NCBI GenBank assembly: GCA_964451365.1
Contig: CAYVIB010000012.1
Coordinates: 58,819-122,818 of the forward strand
Origin: CAYVIB01 sp964451365
Lineage (GTDB): Bacteria > Pseudomonadota > Gammaproteobacteria > Pseudomonadales > Cellvibrionaceae
Direction of reading: 5' to 3'
Length of the DNA: 64,000 nucleotides
Of this stretch, positions 25,399 to 34,306 are shown in pieces. The translations under genes were made by a program, and so were the position numbers. Positions within the stretch are counted from its first letter, which is position 1, and the number at the start of each line of letters is the position of its first letter. The notes below the pieces were generated by a model, which did no database searches, had not been told where the DNA came from, and was given only the letters and a program-made list of their open reading frames with translations.

Positions 25399-26265
25399 CT
25401 AGGGAAACAGAAAGCCCACTACCAATATGCCGTTGACGGCAAAATGGGCGAGCACGCTGATTTCGACGCGGCGCGTTTTGCCGTAGGCGTAGGCGTAAAT
25501 CAAGCCGGCAATAAAGATAAGTATCGCTTCTTCTATCGCCACGCCGTGAATATAGTAGCTCAGGGCAAACAAGACGGTTGCGATCACTCCCGCCAAGTAC
25601 ATGCTTTCAGTATCGCTATCGCCAAAAAAGCGTTCCAGCCGGTCCTGGACCAACAGGCGGAAAAATGCTTCGTCCGCCAAACTGATAAAAAACAGGTTCG
25701 CCATCAGGTAACGAACAACATCCGCATTGAATTTCAGGTCCGGCACGTACCACAGGATGGAGCCCAAAATAAAGTAAGCCAATATGAACACCGGTACTTT
25801 ATTAGCTGCTGTCAGGGCATTGCGAATATCCGCCAGCGAACCGATACGCCTGGCCAGGGCGCAAAACAACAGAACACCGGTAAAGCCCCTGCCGAAGTGC
25901 AGGCGCAGGTTCGACGGGAAGACATTACTGCCGAAGATCGTATTTTCGTAAACGGAAACCGAGGCAAAGCCCGGCAATATACGGGTAATCAACAGAAAGC
26001 TCAGAATCAGGATAAAGGCATAAACCAGTTCCCGGGGCCAACCCACCAACAACCGCCGGTAAAGGGATACAGCGGCAAGCAGCAAAACCAGCCAGAACAG
26101 GGCCACAAGGTTAATCACCTGTGTGGCATAGGCGATGGGCAGCGATGCCGAAAGAAACAGAAACCAGAACGGAACCGGCTTGTGGATGTTGACCGGGCGA
26201 TATTTGATGTAGGCCGAAACGGCCGCGATCACCAGTAAAGCGAAAGGTAAAGCTGTCAGCGCCAT
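25399..26265 (-). CDS. CPBP-family intramembrane protease-like protein
   Basis: A 288-residue membrane protein with about eight hydrophobic helices. The C-terminal half shows the CPBP (CAAX protease/bacteriocin-processing) pattern in altered form: DEAFFR where EExxxR is usual, FALSYYIHG for the second motif and HFAVNG for the HxxxN motif. The Glu-to-Asp change in motif 1 is odd, although the adjacent Glu remains. It converges with the HAD gene and stands alone. Function is unknown; CPBP proteins range from prenyl-protein proteases to bacteriocin self-immunity. Confidence 0.75.
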   Translation of the reverse strand: MALTALPFALLVIAAVSAYIKYRPVNIHKPVPFWFLFLSASLPIAYATQVINLVALFWLVLLLAAVSLYRRLLVGWPRELVYAFILILSFLLITRILPGFASVSVYENTIFGSNVFPSNLRLHFGRGFTGVLLFCALARRIGSLADIRNALTAANKVPVFILAYFILGSILWYVPDLKFNADVVRYLMANLFFISLADEAFFRLLVQDRLERFFGDSDTESMYLAGVIATVLFALSYYIHGVAIEEAILIFIAGLIYAYAYGKTRRVEISVLAHFAVNGILVVGFLFP

Positions 26266-26394
26266 GGATATATGCCGGCTTCCGATCGTTATTGTCTGTC
26301 GCCCACTTCGGCCTGTCCGGAAGGGGTACTTTGCGCAAGGAGTATAACCGGAATCGCTTCAACAGGCGGTGATTGCGCCGGGAAACCGCCTGGG

Positions 26395-26411
26395 TTCAGC
26401 ACCGATTCAGC
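26395..26411 (+). promoter_or_regulatory. Candidate OmpR/PhoP-type operator
   Basis: A perfect direct repeat, TTCAGC-N5-TTCAGC, has the 11-bp period that OmpR/PhoB-family dimers require. It lies 65 nt upstream of the glycine-zipper gene and about 1 kb upstream of a PhoP-like regulator gene. Binding is inferred from spacing alone. Confidence 0.4.
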
Positions 26412-26475
26412 TTGCGCGCATTAACCTGTTCCATACAACAACCTGTCTCCATGCCAGTGGAAGAGGAGCGCCATA

Positions 26476-27018
26476 ATGAAATCCCGACTCGTGTTAACAA
26501 CAATACTCATCAGCGCATTTTCGGCAAGCGCATTTGCCGGCCACAACCACCGCCATATGGATTATGCCCGTGTTGTCGCGGTTAACCCCGTATATCAAAC
26601 CGTCGAACGACGAGTGCCACGGCAGGAGTGCTGGGTTGAAACGGTCAGGGAAGAGATGCCGGTGCATACCGCGTCTTCGGCCACCGGGACCATTGTCGGC
26701 GGCATCGTCGGCGGCGCCATTGGTCACGCGGTCGGTCACGGCAGGTCCAACAAAAAGCTCGGTGCCGTTGTCGGTACAGTGCTCGGCATGTCTGTCGGCA
26801 ACGATATCAGCCGCGGGCACCGAGACACCGGTTATACAGAAGTAAGCTATCGCGATGTGGAGCGCTGTGAAGTGCGCCATGTAATTCAAACGGAAGAGCG
26901 GTTACTGGGCTATGATGTGACTTATCAATATCAGAACCAGCGCTACACCACACGCATGGACCACCATCCCGGCAAACGAATCCGGGTCGCGGTAAATGTG
27001 AGTCCCGCTGGCTACTGA
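26476..27018 (+). CDS. Glycine-zipper outer-membrane-associated protein
   Basis: A 180-residue exported protein with a clear signal peptide (cleavage after SAFA, about residue 21). A glycine-zipper 2TM domain (about 72-115: GTIVGGIVGGAIGHAVG ... GAVVGTVLGMSVGNDI) resembles the 17-kDa antigen/RcpA-like group. The C-terminal half (CEVRHVIQTEERLLGYDVTYQYQNQRYTTRMDHHPG) is the usual companion region. Start chosen at ATG 26476 with GAGGAG upstream. It precedes the PepSY/two-component genes and may be a target, given the direct repeat in its promoter. Confidence 0.85.
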   Translation: MKSRLVLTTILISAFSASAFAGHNHRHMDYARVVAVNPVYQTVERRVPRQECWVETVREEMPVHTASSATGTIVGGIVGGAIGHAVGHGRSNKKLGAVVGTVLGMSVGNDISRGHRDTGYTEVSYRDVERCEVRHVIQTEERLLGYDVTYQYQNQRYTTRMDHHPGKRIRVAVNVSPAGY

Positions 27019-27074
27019 TTTGAGTCCCAACCTGACGTAGAATGGAGCCAGGCTCACGCAACCCGATACAACAA

Positions 27075-27392
27075 ATGAAAGTAGTTCAGCGATTTTTTAT
27101 GGCCATTTCGGTTTTGATCCTCGGTTTACTTTTAGCTTTGTCACCGGCGCTGGCAGGCCCGGCTTACGCGCGGGCAAAAGCACCGGAGGACGTCAGCATC
27201 CTTCTGGCCCAGGCCGGAATCAGCGAGGGACAGGCCGCGTCCATAGCGCGATCCCAATACGGCGGCAAGGTTTTGAGCGTATCAAAGTCCGGCAGCGGTG
27301 GCCGGGTAGTCTATCGCGTAAAGCTGCTGCTGGATTCCGGACGGGTGATTATTGTGACCGTCGACGGCCAGACCGGGCGTGTCAGCGGTTAG
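27075..27392 (+). CDS. PepSY-domain secreted protein
   Basis: A 105-residue exported protein: signal peptide (MKVVQRFFMAISVLILGLLLALSPALAG) and one PepSY domain (about 38-104), with ISEGQAASIARSQYGGKVLSV and the YRVKLLLDSGRVIIVTVDGQTGRV strands. Small PepSY proteins encoded next to a PhoPQ-like pair are common and are thought to modulate sensing. The frame opens at 27042, but ATG 27075 begins the signal peptide. A GAGCGC/GCGCTC hairpin (27398-27414) lies between it and the regulator gene. Confidence 0.85.
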   Translation: MKVVQRFFMAISVLILGLLLALSPALAGPAYARAKAPEDVSILLAQAGISEGQAASIARSQYGGKVLSVSKSGSGGRVVYRVKLLLDSGRVIIVTVDGQTGRVSG

Positions 27393-27432
27393 TTTGGGAG
27401 CGCCGTCAGCGCTCTTAATTTAGGAGAGCCTC

Positions 27433-28107
27433 ATGCGTTTACTTATCGTGGAAGATGAACCCGCGATCCGTCAGCAACTGGAAGATTTTTTCAACCAGCA
27501 GAAATTTGTTATCAACAGCGCGGCGGACGGCAAGGAAGGCAACTATTACGCCACCGAATACGATTTTGATCTCGCCATTATCGATATCGGCCTTCCCTTT
27601 GTGGATGGCATTTCCCTGATCAGGCAATTGCGCGCGGCGGGAAAAACCTACCCCGTTCTGGTGCTTACCGCCCGCGGGCATTGGCAGGACAAGGTTAACG
27701 GGCTGGAAGCCGGCGCGGACGACTACCTGGTAAAACCATTTCATACGGAAGAGTTGAAAGCGCGGGTCAACGCGCTTATCCGCAGGGCTTCCGGCAACGC
27801 TTCACCCGAGCTTAAATTCGGGCCCATCAGCATCAACACCTCCGCCAAACTGGTATCGCTCAACGGCGAAAACATTGAGTTGACCAGCTACGAGTACAAT
27901 ACGCTGGAATATCTTGCACTTCATGCCGGCCAGGCAATTTCCAAAACCGAACTGACCGAGCACCTCTATCACCAGGATTTCGAACGCGACAGCAACGTGA
28001 TTGAAGTATTCGTCGGCCGCCTGCGGAAAAAGCTGGACCCCAGCGGTGAGATTCAGCCCATTACCACTGTTCGCGGTCAGGGGTACCGGTTTCAAGTGAA
28101 ATCGTAA
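27433..28107 (+). CDS. OmpR-family response regulator (PhoP-like)
   Basis: A 224-residue regulator. The receiver domain (1-118) has the acidic pocket E7-D8, the phosphorylated D51 in IIDIGLP, and K101 in DDYLVKPF. The C-terminal winged helix (about 127-222, SYEYNTLEYLALHAGQ ... RLRKKLDP ... VRGQGYRF) binds DNA. It is followed after 16 nt by its kinase, whose closest visible type is PhoQ. Likely senses an envelope or divalent-cation signal, by analogy. Confidence 0.93.
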   Translation: MRLLIVEDEPAIRQQLEDFFNQQKFVINSAADGKEGNYYATEYDFDLAIIDIGLPFVDGISLIRQLRAAGKTYPVLVLTARGHWQDKVNGLEAGADDYLVKPFHTEELKARVNALIRRASGNASPELKFGPISINTSAKLVSLNGENIELTSYEYNTLEYLALHAGQAISKTELTEHLYHQDFERDSNVIEVFVGRLRKKLDPSGEIQPITTVRGQGYRFQVKS

Positions 28108-28123
28108 GCGCCGCCCGCCGCAG

Positions 28124-29500
28124 ATGATTTGCAGAAATTCACTCGCCCTTCGCCACATTGTCGCTTCGGTGGTGTTGCTGCCGGTTATTTTGGGGTTCAG
28201 CGCCTACGCACTGGATAAAGCCTTTCGCAGCAGTTTGCTGAGCGCGGAGCGGGAATCACTGCAAGCCCAACTCTACGTGTTACTGGGCGCCGCCGAACCG
28301 GGCGACAGTTCACTATTCATGCCGGACGCCCTACCCGAACCCCGCTTCAGTATTCCGCAATCCGGCTTGTACGCGCTGGTTCACGATGCCTCGGCCAGCG
28401 CCGTCTGGCGATCGGAGTCGCTGTCGCTTTCATCCATCGCGCTGAACATTCCCACCCTGCCCGGGATCGATTCCGGCGAAAGTTTTTTTGGCGAGCTGTC
28501 CTCTGGCGGGAAAGATTATTTTATTTTTATCTACAACACCATCTGGGAAATAAATGGCTCCGACCACGATTATAAATTCGTGATCATTCACTCCCAGGAC
28601 TCCCTGCGCACCGAGTTAAAAGCGTATCGCGCAACTCTGTGGCGCTGGCTCGGCGGCCTGACCATCCTGCTTATCGTCGTGCAGGCCATTGTTGTGCAGT
28701 GGGGTTTGAATCCATTACACCGCCTGGCAAACGAGCTAAAGCGTTTTCAGGACGGGCAGACCGACAGGCTGGACGGCGATTATCCCGCTGAAATAAAACC
28801 GGTAACGGACAATTTAAACACTGTATTAAAAAGTGAGAAGCAACACCGGCTGCGATACAAAAACACACTGTCCGATCTGGCACACAGCCTTAAAACGCCG
28901 CTGGCGATAATTCGAAGCAGCCTGGAAAAAGACACCGTCGATAAAGTGGATAACGAAACCCGTCGCAATATCGACGAGCAAGTGGCGCGCATGTCGGAAA
29001 TTATCGGTCATCAACTGCGGCGCGCGACGAATATCAGCACCAATGTCAATCAACGCACCACTGACGTTCACATCATTGTCGAGCGCTTGGGCAACGCAAT
29101 GCTCAAGGTGTATCAGGATAAGGCCATCACGTTTGAAAACCGCGTCAGTAAAGACACCACATTGGTCGGCGATGAAAACGATATTATGGAACTGCTCGGC
29201 AACATTATTGAAAACGCCTTTAAATACGGAAAGCGCGGGGTGCGGGTGTCAGCCGCCAGTGAAAAAAAAATACTTGCCCTACATATCGACGACGACGGCG
29301 AGGGTGTGCCGAGCGAGCAGCAACGCACAATTATTTCCCGCGGAGCGAGAGCCGACACGGCGACACCGGGACAAGGCCTGGGGCTGGCGGTCAGCGTCGA
29401 TATCATCAGCAGCTACGGCGGCAGCCTGGCAATTTCACGGTCGGATATGGGCGGAGCCAGGTTTTCTGTTTTGCTTCCCGCCAGCCTTCACCCGGTATAA
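28124..29500 (+). CDS. Sensor histidine kinase (PhoQ-like)
   Basis: A 458-residue kinase: helix 1 (about 12-30), periplasmic sensor (31-175), helix 2 (176-193), HAMP (194-245), dimerisation box with phosphorylated H254 in DLAHSLKTPLAI, and HATPase with N-box ELLGNIIENAFKYG and G-boxes DDDGEGVPS and GQGLGLAVS. The SLKTPLA form of the H-box and the sensor length are typical for PhoQ relatives. It converges on the TauE gene. Confidence 0.93.
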   Translation: MICRNSLALRHIVASVVLLPVILGFSAYALDKAFRSSLLSAERESLQAQLYVLLGAAEPGDSSLFMPDALPEPRFSIPQSGLYALVHDASASAVWRSESLSLSSIALNIPTLPGIDSGESFFGELSSGGKDYFIFIYNTIWEINGSDHDYKFVIIHSQDSLRTELKAYRATLWRWLGGLTILLIVVQAIVVQWGLNPLHRLANELKRFQDGQTDRLDGDYPAEIKPVTDNLNTVLKSEKQHRLRYKNTLSDLAHSLKTPLAIIRSSLEKDTVDKVDNETRRNIDEQVARMSEIIGHQLRRATNISTNVNQRTTDVHIIVERLGNAMLKVYQDKAITFENRVSKDTTLVGDENDIMELLGNIIENAFKYGKRGVRVSAASEKKILALHIDDDGEGVPSEQQRTIISRGARADTATPGQGLGLAVSVDIISSYGGSLAISRSDMGGARFSVLLPASLHPV

Positions 29501-29530
29501 GCGACGGGCAACGCGCCACTACTTTTCGTT

Positions 29531-30295
29531 TCACAAAAAGAGGTTCCCGCCCCCTTCGATTACCAGTTTTATTCCAGCAACAAAAAGTAATCCATAACAG
29601 GTCCAATAAAACCATTTATCGGAAACCCGGTGATGCAGGTATACCCCGAGCCTGACGCCAATAGGCGCCAACGGCAGCAGTATCAACGACGTTAACAACG
29701 TATCTGTCGTCAGTTGGCCGAACCAAGCATACGGAATGAGTTTGACATAATTCACCGTGGTAAAAAACAAAACGGTTGTGCCAACAAACACCGTTTTGGG
29801 TAACTTTTGTGGCAACAGGTAGATTGAAACGGGCGGGCCACCCGCATGAGCGACGTAACTGACATAGCCGGCAATGATTCCCCAAAAGCTTCCGCTCATC
29901 AAACCGGCCTTCTTCGCACTGACCCGCTTGACGATATGCGCTCCCCACAGATAATGGCCAACGAAATAGAGCGCCATAACGCCGACAATTATCCGGAGTG
30001 TATCGGCGCTCATATATTGAAATGTCAGCGCGCCCGCCACAATGCCCAACATCGCGCCCGGCAATAAGTACCTTAGATTTTTTCTGTCCCACGTGCCGCG
30101 AAAGGTCCAGATACTTACCAGGTCCATGGTACAAAGAATGGGTAACAAAACAGCCGCCGCAAGACGCGGGTCTATCAGTAGCGACAGGACCGGCACCGCG
30201 AGCATTCCAAGTCCGCCGCCAAAACCGCCTTTGGACAGGCCGACGAGTAACACCACCGGTACGGCGAGCAAATAGAAACCGAAATAATCGATCAC
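29531..30295 (-). CDS. TauE/SafE-family membrane transporter
   Basis: A 254-residue protein with about seven to eight membrane helices and the two family repeats: GLSKGGFGGGLGMLAVPVL near the N-terminus and FWGIIAGYVSYVAHAGGPPVSIYLLP in the middle. Members export sulfite, sulfoacetate or related anions, but many are of unknown substrate. It lies downstream of the natA/natB-like genes and a small gene of unknown function on the same strand, with a 41-nt gap; operon membership is possible. Confidence 0.9.
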   Translation of the reverse strand: MIDYFGFYLLAVPVVLLVGLSKGGFGGGLGMLAVPVLSLLIDPRLAAAVLLPILCTMDLVSIWTFRGTWDRKNLRYLLPGAMLGIVAGALTFQYMSADTLRIIVGVMALYFVGHYLWGAHIVKRVSAKKAGLMSGSFWGIIAGYVSYVAHAGGPPVSIYLLPQKLPKTVFVGTTVLFFTTVNYVKLIPYAWFGQLTTDTLLTSLILLPLAPIGVRLGVYLHHRVSDKWFYWTCYGLLFVAGIKLVIEGGGNLFL

Positions 30296-30336
30296 GGCGC
30301 GGATCGCCTAACGAAACGAATATGCAAGAAGAGCGC

Positions 30337-30723
30337 TTACCAATCGAGAAAAACATCCTTGGGATCGAACTTATAATTTCCCTTGCTTTCCGACTTGAGC
30401 TGACGGATTTTGTTGATGCCTTTTTGTACCTGTACTTCCCAGACCGCATGGCGATCCGGCGTCACCTTAAACCCCCGTTGTTTTAACTGCGAGGCGATGG
30501 CGCGTTTGGCGGCAACGGCGTGCGGCAAGCTTTCGAAGGGTCCCTGTTCCACCTGCACGATTTCCTCCGGGCGTTTCAGCTCGCGTCCCATGCAGGCAAA
30601 CAGAATTGATTTTCTGTCCGAGTCGGTTCGAATATGAATTTCCACCCGGCGCCGGGATTCCTCGTTGATCATCACCAGCGGCTCGTCACCGCCCGGAATG
30701 GAATCGTCGTAATCAAGTTTCAT
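30337..30723 (-). CDS. Conserved small protein of unknown function
   Basis: A 128-residue soluble protein that I do not recognise. The ATG at 30723 has AGGA six bases upstream and starts 8 nt after the ABC permease gene; the frame opens far inside that gene. It is rich in charged residues, with a helix-like middle (SLPHAVAAKRAIASQLKQRGFKVTPD) and an aromatic end (DPKDVFLDW). Co-transcription with the exporter is the only hint of role. Confidence 0.65.
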   Translation of the reverse strand: MKLDYDDSIPGGDEPLVMINEESRRRVEIHIRTDSDRKSILFACMGRELKRPEEIVQVEQGPFESLPHAVAAKRAIASQLKQRGFKVTPDRHAVWEVQVQKGINKIRQLKSESKGNYKFDPKDVFLDW

Positions 30724-30731
30724 CAGATTTC

Positions 30732-31904
30732 CTAGCTCCCCAATATTCTGTCCTGCCGATACAAGCGAAAAGCGGCGAGAAGTAGTATTGCGGCTATCAA
30801 TAGCGAACCGCCGACGGAGGTGTAAACATGTTCGGCAACAATGGTTTCGCCCTTGACCGCCTTGTCGATGAGTTGGTACTGGCTGAAAAACGGAATCAGC
30901 ATGGTTTGGGCCGTTGACCTGATATCCGCGAACTGCCCCACCAGCAGCGGAATCATCGGCAGAATATACAAAATGCTGATGTAAGTTTGCGCCTCCTTGG
31001 CGCTTTTGGTAAACGCCGCGGTTGCTACCAGCATGCTGGTAATCAGGAAACTGCACGGCACAGCCAGCAGGAAGGCGGCAAACATGGTTACCAGATCAAA
31101 ACGAATAAACAGCGTCAATTCTTCGAACGGAAGAAGCTTGAACAGCAGGAAAAGGCTGACGCAGGAGAGAAAGCCCGACAAAATAACAAAGCAGTAAACT
31201 GCGAGGTATTTGCCAGATAAAATCATCTCGCGCGACATAGGCAAACTCAGCAGTGGCTCCAGCGAATTGCGTTCCCGCTCTCCCGCAATAGCGTCGATGG
31301 CCAGGTAAAAACCGCCCATCATCATGGTAAAGACGATAATAAAATACATAAAAAAGCCGATGATCATACCGCCAAACCCTTCGCTGGAAAGGTCCTGCTC
31401 GATCACGTTAATCACCTTGTCGATCTGCGGGTCCAGGCCGCGCGCGCGCATACGCCAGTAACCAAGCTGTCCACTGTAACTGTGCAACACGGTTTTTAAC
31501 TGGCGGGCAGCTTTACCCGAACTTTTGTCGGACTGATTGACATAGAGAATAAGCGGTGCGCTTTTCCCCTCCCGCAAATGCAATGCATACTCCGGCGGTA
31601 TTTCCATTACCAGGTCCAGTTTTCCCTCGCGAACCAGTTCCTGGTAATTATCCGGCGCGTCAACCGCTTCCAGGTTGTTTTCCCGCATGTACTGAATGAG
31701 ATTGGGTGCACGTTCCCTGCCAACCACTTTCACTTCACTGGTGGATTCAAAATCAATAAAACCGGTTTTGGCGCCGAGCAAAAGCGGCCCCACCATCATT
31801 AATGGCATCAGCACCGGGCCGTAAATAACAGCAAAGAAAAAGGATCTTTTATCCCGCAGGTTATCCTTGATTTCCTTCAGTGTAACAACCAGCATTTGCT
31901 TCAT
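30732..31904 (-). CDS. ABC-2 type exporter permease (NatB-like)
   Basis: A 390-residue permease. It has an N-terminal helix (about 21-43), a large external domain (45-170) and five to six C-terminal helices (about 180-385). The VTLKEIKDNLRDKRSFFFAVIYGP start and the AIAGERERNSLEPLLSLPMSR coupling loop are typical of NatB/ABC-2 exporters. It overlaps its ATPase gene by 4 nt. Substrate is unknown; NatAB of Bacillus exports sodium, but similarity at this level does not fix the substrate. Confidence 0.9.
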   Translation of the reverse strand: MKQMLVVTLKEIKDNLRDKRSFFFAVIYGPVLMPLMMVGPLLLGAKTGFIDFESTSEVKVVGRERAPNLIQYMRENNLEAVDAPDNYQELVREGKLDLVMEIPPEYALHLREGKSAPLILYVNQSDKSSGKAARQLKTVLHSYSGQLGYWRMRARGLDPQIDKVINVIEQDLSSEGFGGMIIGFFMYFIIVFTMMMGGFYLAIDAIAGERERNSLEPLLSLPMSREMILSGKYLAVYCFVILSGFLSCVSLFLLFKLLPFEELTLFIRFDLVTMFAAFLLAVPCSFLITSMLVATAAFTKSAKEAQTYISILYILPMIPLLVGQFADIRSTAQTMLIPFFSQYQLIDKAVKGETIVAEHVYTSVGGSLLIAAILLLAAFRLYRQDRILGS

Positions 31905-32662
31905 TGCGCTTTCTCCAGTTGTTCACCGATGGCAATCACAAAAGCGTCTTCCAGGTCATTCTGCCCGGTGCGTTGTCGAATACCGGCCAGGTCATCCGTC
32001 ATGGCAATACGACCTTCGGAAATAATGGCAATGTGGTCGCACAGTGCTTCCACTTCCTGCATGATATGACTGGAAAGCAAAATGCAGTGCCCTTCGTCGC
32101 GCAGGCGCCGGATTATTTTTCGCAGGCTGCGGGTGGCCATTACGTCGAGCCCATTGGTCGGTTCATCCAGCATCAGCGTCTTGGGTTTGTGTACCAATGC
32201 CCGTGCCAGGCTTACCTTGGTCCGCTGCCCCTGGGAGAAGCCTTCCGCCCGACGCTGCGCGATTTCCTCCATATCGAGCATCTCAATCAACTCATCAATT
32301 CTGCTGTTAATTGCAGGCCCGGCCAGGCCACAGATTTTCGCGTAGTACTCAATATTTTCACGCGCGGTCAGACGGGAATAAATGCCGGAGTTGTGGGGCA
32401 GAAAACCAATCTGCCGGCGCACCTCCAACGAATGGGTTGCCACATTGTAACCATCAATGAGGGCCGTACCGCTATCGGGCTTAATCAGCGTGGCCAGAAT
32501 CCGTAACGTGGTGGATTTACCCGCGCCATTCGGCCCAAGCAAACCGGTGATCCTGCCGTCAGCGGCAACGAAGCTGACGTCGGTAATGGCGTGCACTTTA
32601 TCCGTTTTTTTTCGGCTTCCTTTTTTCTGGAAAGCCTTGCTTAACTGTCTGGCTTCAATCAT
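31901..32662 (-). CDS. ABC transporter ATP-binding protein (NatA-like)
   Basis: A 253-residue ATPase with Walker A GPNGAGKST (about 43-51), Q-loop in IGFLPHNSG, signature FSQGQRTKV (QGQ in place of GGQ), Walker B LMLDEPTNGLD and the switch His in LSSHIMQEV. It energises the permease encoded next. Upstream is a secreted alpha/beta hydrolase gene with an 18-nt gap, so all may share a transcript. Confidence 0.94.
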   Translation of the reverse strand: MIEARQLSKAFQKKGSRKKTDKVHAITDVSFVAADGRITGLLGPNGAGKSTTLRILATLIKPDSGTALIDGYNVATHSLEVRRQIGFLPHNSGIYSRLTARENIEYYAKICGLAGPAINSRIDELIEMLDMEEIAQRRAEGFSQGQRTKVSLARALVHKPKTLMLDEPTNGLDVMATRSLRKIIRRLRDEGHCILLSSHIMQEVEALCDHIAIISEGRIAMTDDLAGIRQRTGQNDLEDAFVIAIGEQLEKAQ

Positions 32663-32680
32663 GTTATGGATTTTTCGTCG

Positions 32681-34255
32681 TCAGGGGGCGGGACCGTTAA
32701 AGTCGAGAAAAAAAGGATTCGGCTCCTGCTTTTCAAGACATCCGGTTTCCAGGTCATTCACGGATGCCGTATCGATAAATTTAGCCATGATAATCGGCAT
32801 GCACCCGAGATACGAAATGCCGTGGCCGTGGCCGGGAACGATGATATGTTTACTGTTGCTTAAATGCTCCGCCGCTTTTTGCGCATATTCCGGTGGTGTT
32901 ATCGGGTCAGCGCCGCCGGAAAGCAGCAGTACCGGCTTGTCTGAATGCACGGCTTGCTTAAAGTCATCGTCGATAATGCCCCGAGGCCATACACGACACA
33001 TGGCCAGCAGGGATTCAACCGCCAAGGATCCCATATAAGTATTTCGCAGCGCGGACATGTCCAGGGTGCTTGCGTCAATAAATGGTACATCTTCGGTGCA
33101 GACAACAGAATTGTGCATGCCAATGCTGATGGCGTTTTCCAATGCGCGGCTAAACTCCAGGGCATTGCGGGCCAGCGGTTCAAAATTATTGTTGGCGTAC
33201 GCCTCGTGCAACACTACCGGCAGGATTGCCGCCGATGCCGGCGAATAAAGAGCGAAACGCACCACCGCCATCAAGTGCGTCTCGGTCAGCTCCATCGTCT
33301 CCATGCGGCCGGAGGAGAAATTATTGACTTCAACGGTGAGAGGCTTGTCTTTCAGTTGCGTAAACAGTTTTTTAATTCCCTGCTCAAGATTCGGGTATTG
33401 CTTGTGGCACGCTTCGGATGCCGCGCAACGTTCGATCAACTGTTGCAAGGCGCGCTGACTTTGCAGGGCAATGTCCGGCCCCAGATTCAGCTGCGGATAA
33501 ACCACGCCATCGATAATAACCGTGCGTGTGGCTTCGGGAAAACGACGCAGATAATGCTGGGCCACCCGCGAGCCGTAGGAGACGCCGTATATATTCCACT
33601 GCTCGTAACCCAACGCTTCCCGTATTCGGTCCAGATCCTTTACCGCCACGCTGGTGGTATAAAATTCGGGGTCAGCGGAAAGCTGGGCGAGGCAGTCCCG
33701 AGTCAACTCCTGTATTTTTTCAGCGTCATAGTCAAACGCGAATTCAGTCAGCGAAGGGCAACGCAGCGGGTTTGATTTTCCCGTGCCGCGCTGATCGATT
33801 AAATAAATATCACGTTGCTGCTGGATCTTGTCGAAGCCCCTGCCGGGAAAAATAAAGCTTTCGCTGGGCGCACCACCAGGCCCGCCCTCAATCAGGATCA
33901 GGGGATCTTCTTTTGACTTACTGCCGACCGCCTTCAGCCGACCGATAAACAGTGTGATTTTTTTAGCTTCGGGATTTTCGTAATCTTCAGGAACTTCAAA
34001 CCACCCGCATTCCAGATTGCGATGCCGGGTTCCGCTGGAATCACTGACACGGCATTCCCGGAATGGTATTTGGCCCACCCTGGTTGTCATCCCGGGGCTG
34101 GTGTAAACGACGTTCTCAAAATCGGGCCAGGATCGGGGCTCTATGCTTCCCATCGAAATTGACGGGGCCAGCAAAAGGATAAAAAAGAAGTAAAGCAGCT
34201 TCGACCGAGCGAGAATTGACACGTCATTCCCTTGGTTGGCATTTTTATTTGTCAT
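32681..34255 (-). CDS. Secreted alpha/beta hydrolase (proline iminopeptidase/TAP-like)
   Basis: A 524-residue exported hydrolase with a hydrophobic signal (LLYFFFILLLAPSISMG, cleavage near residue 36). Family marks: oxyanion stretch LILIEGGPGGAPSE, DQRGTGKSNPL, nucleophile Ser in GVSYGSR, the acid in LLLSGGADPITPPEYA and catalytic His in VPGHGHGISYLGCMP. It resembles tripeptidyl or prolyl aminopeptidases. The ATG at 34255 gives a proper signal; the frame opens at 34306. Peptide scavenging in the periplasm is likely. Confidence 0.87.
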   Translation of the reverse strand: MTNKNANQGNDVSILARSKLLYFFFILLLAPSISMGSIEPRSWPDFENVVYTSPGMTTRVGQIPFRECRVSDSSGTRHRNLECGWFEVPEDYENPEAKKITLFIGRLKAVGSKSKEDPLILIEGGPGGAPSESFIFPGRGFDKIQQQRDIYLIDQRGTGKSNPLRCPSLTEFAFDYDAEKIQELTRDCLAQLSADPEFYTTSVAVKDLDRIREALGYEQWNIYGVSYGSRVAQHYLRRFPEATRTVIIDGVVYPQLNLGPDIALQSQRALQQLIERCAASEACHKQYPNLEQGIKKLFTQLKDKPLTVEVNNFSSGRMETMELTETHLMAVVRFALYSPASAAILPVVLHEAYANNNFEPLARNALEFSRALENAISIGMHNSVVCTEDVPFIDASTLDMSALRNTYMGSLAVESLLAMCRVWPRGIIDDDFKQAVHSDKPVLLLSGGADPITPPEYAQKAAEHLSNSKHIIVPGHGHGISYLGCMPIIMAKFIDTASVNDLETGCLEKQEPNPFFLDFNGPAP

Positions 34256-34306
34256 TGGGCAAGAGATTATCACATTTAACCGGGAGCAATAAACCGAGTG
34301 TCGCAT

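Noticed and set aside
27398..27414. Terminator between the PepSY and response-regulator genes
   Set aside because: Stem is only 6 bp and the T tract is broken (TTAATTTA); the genes look co-transcribed, so at most an attenuator.
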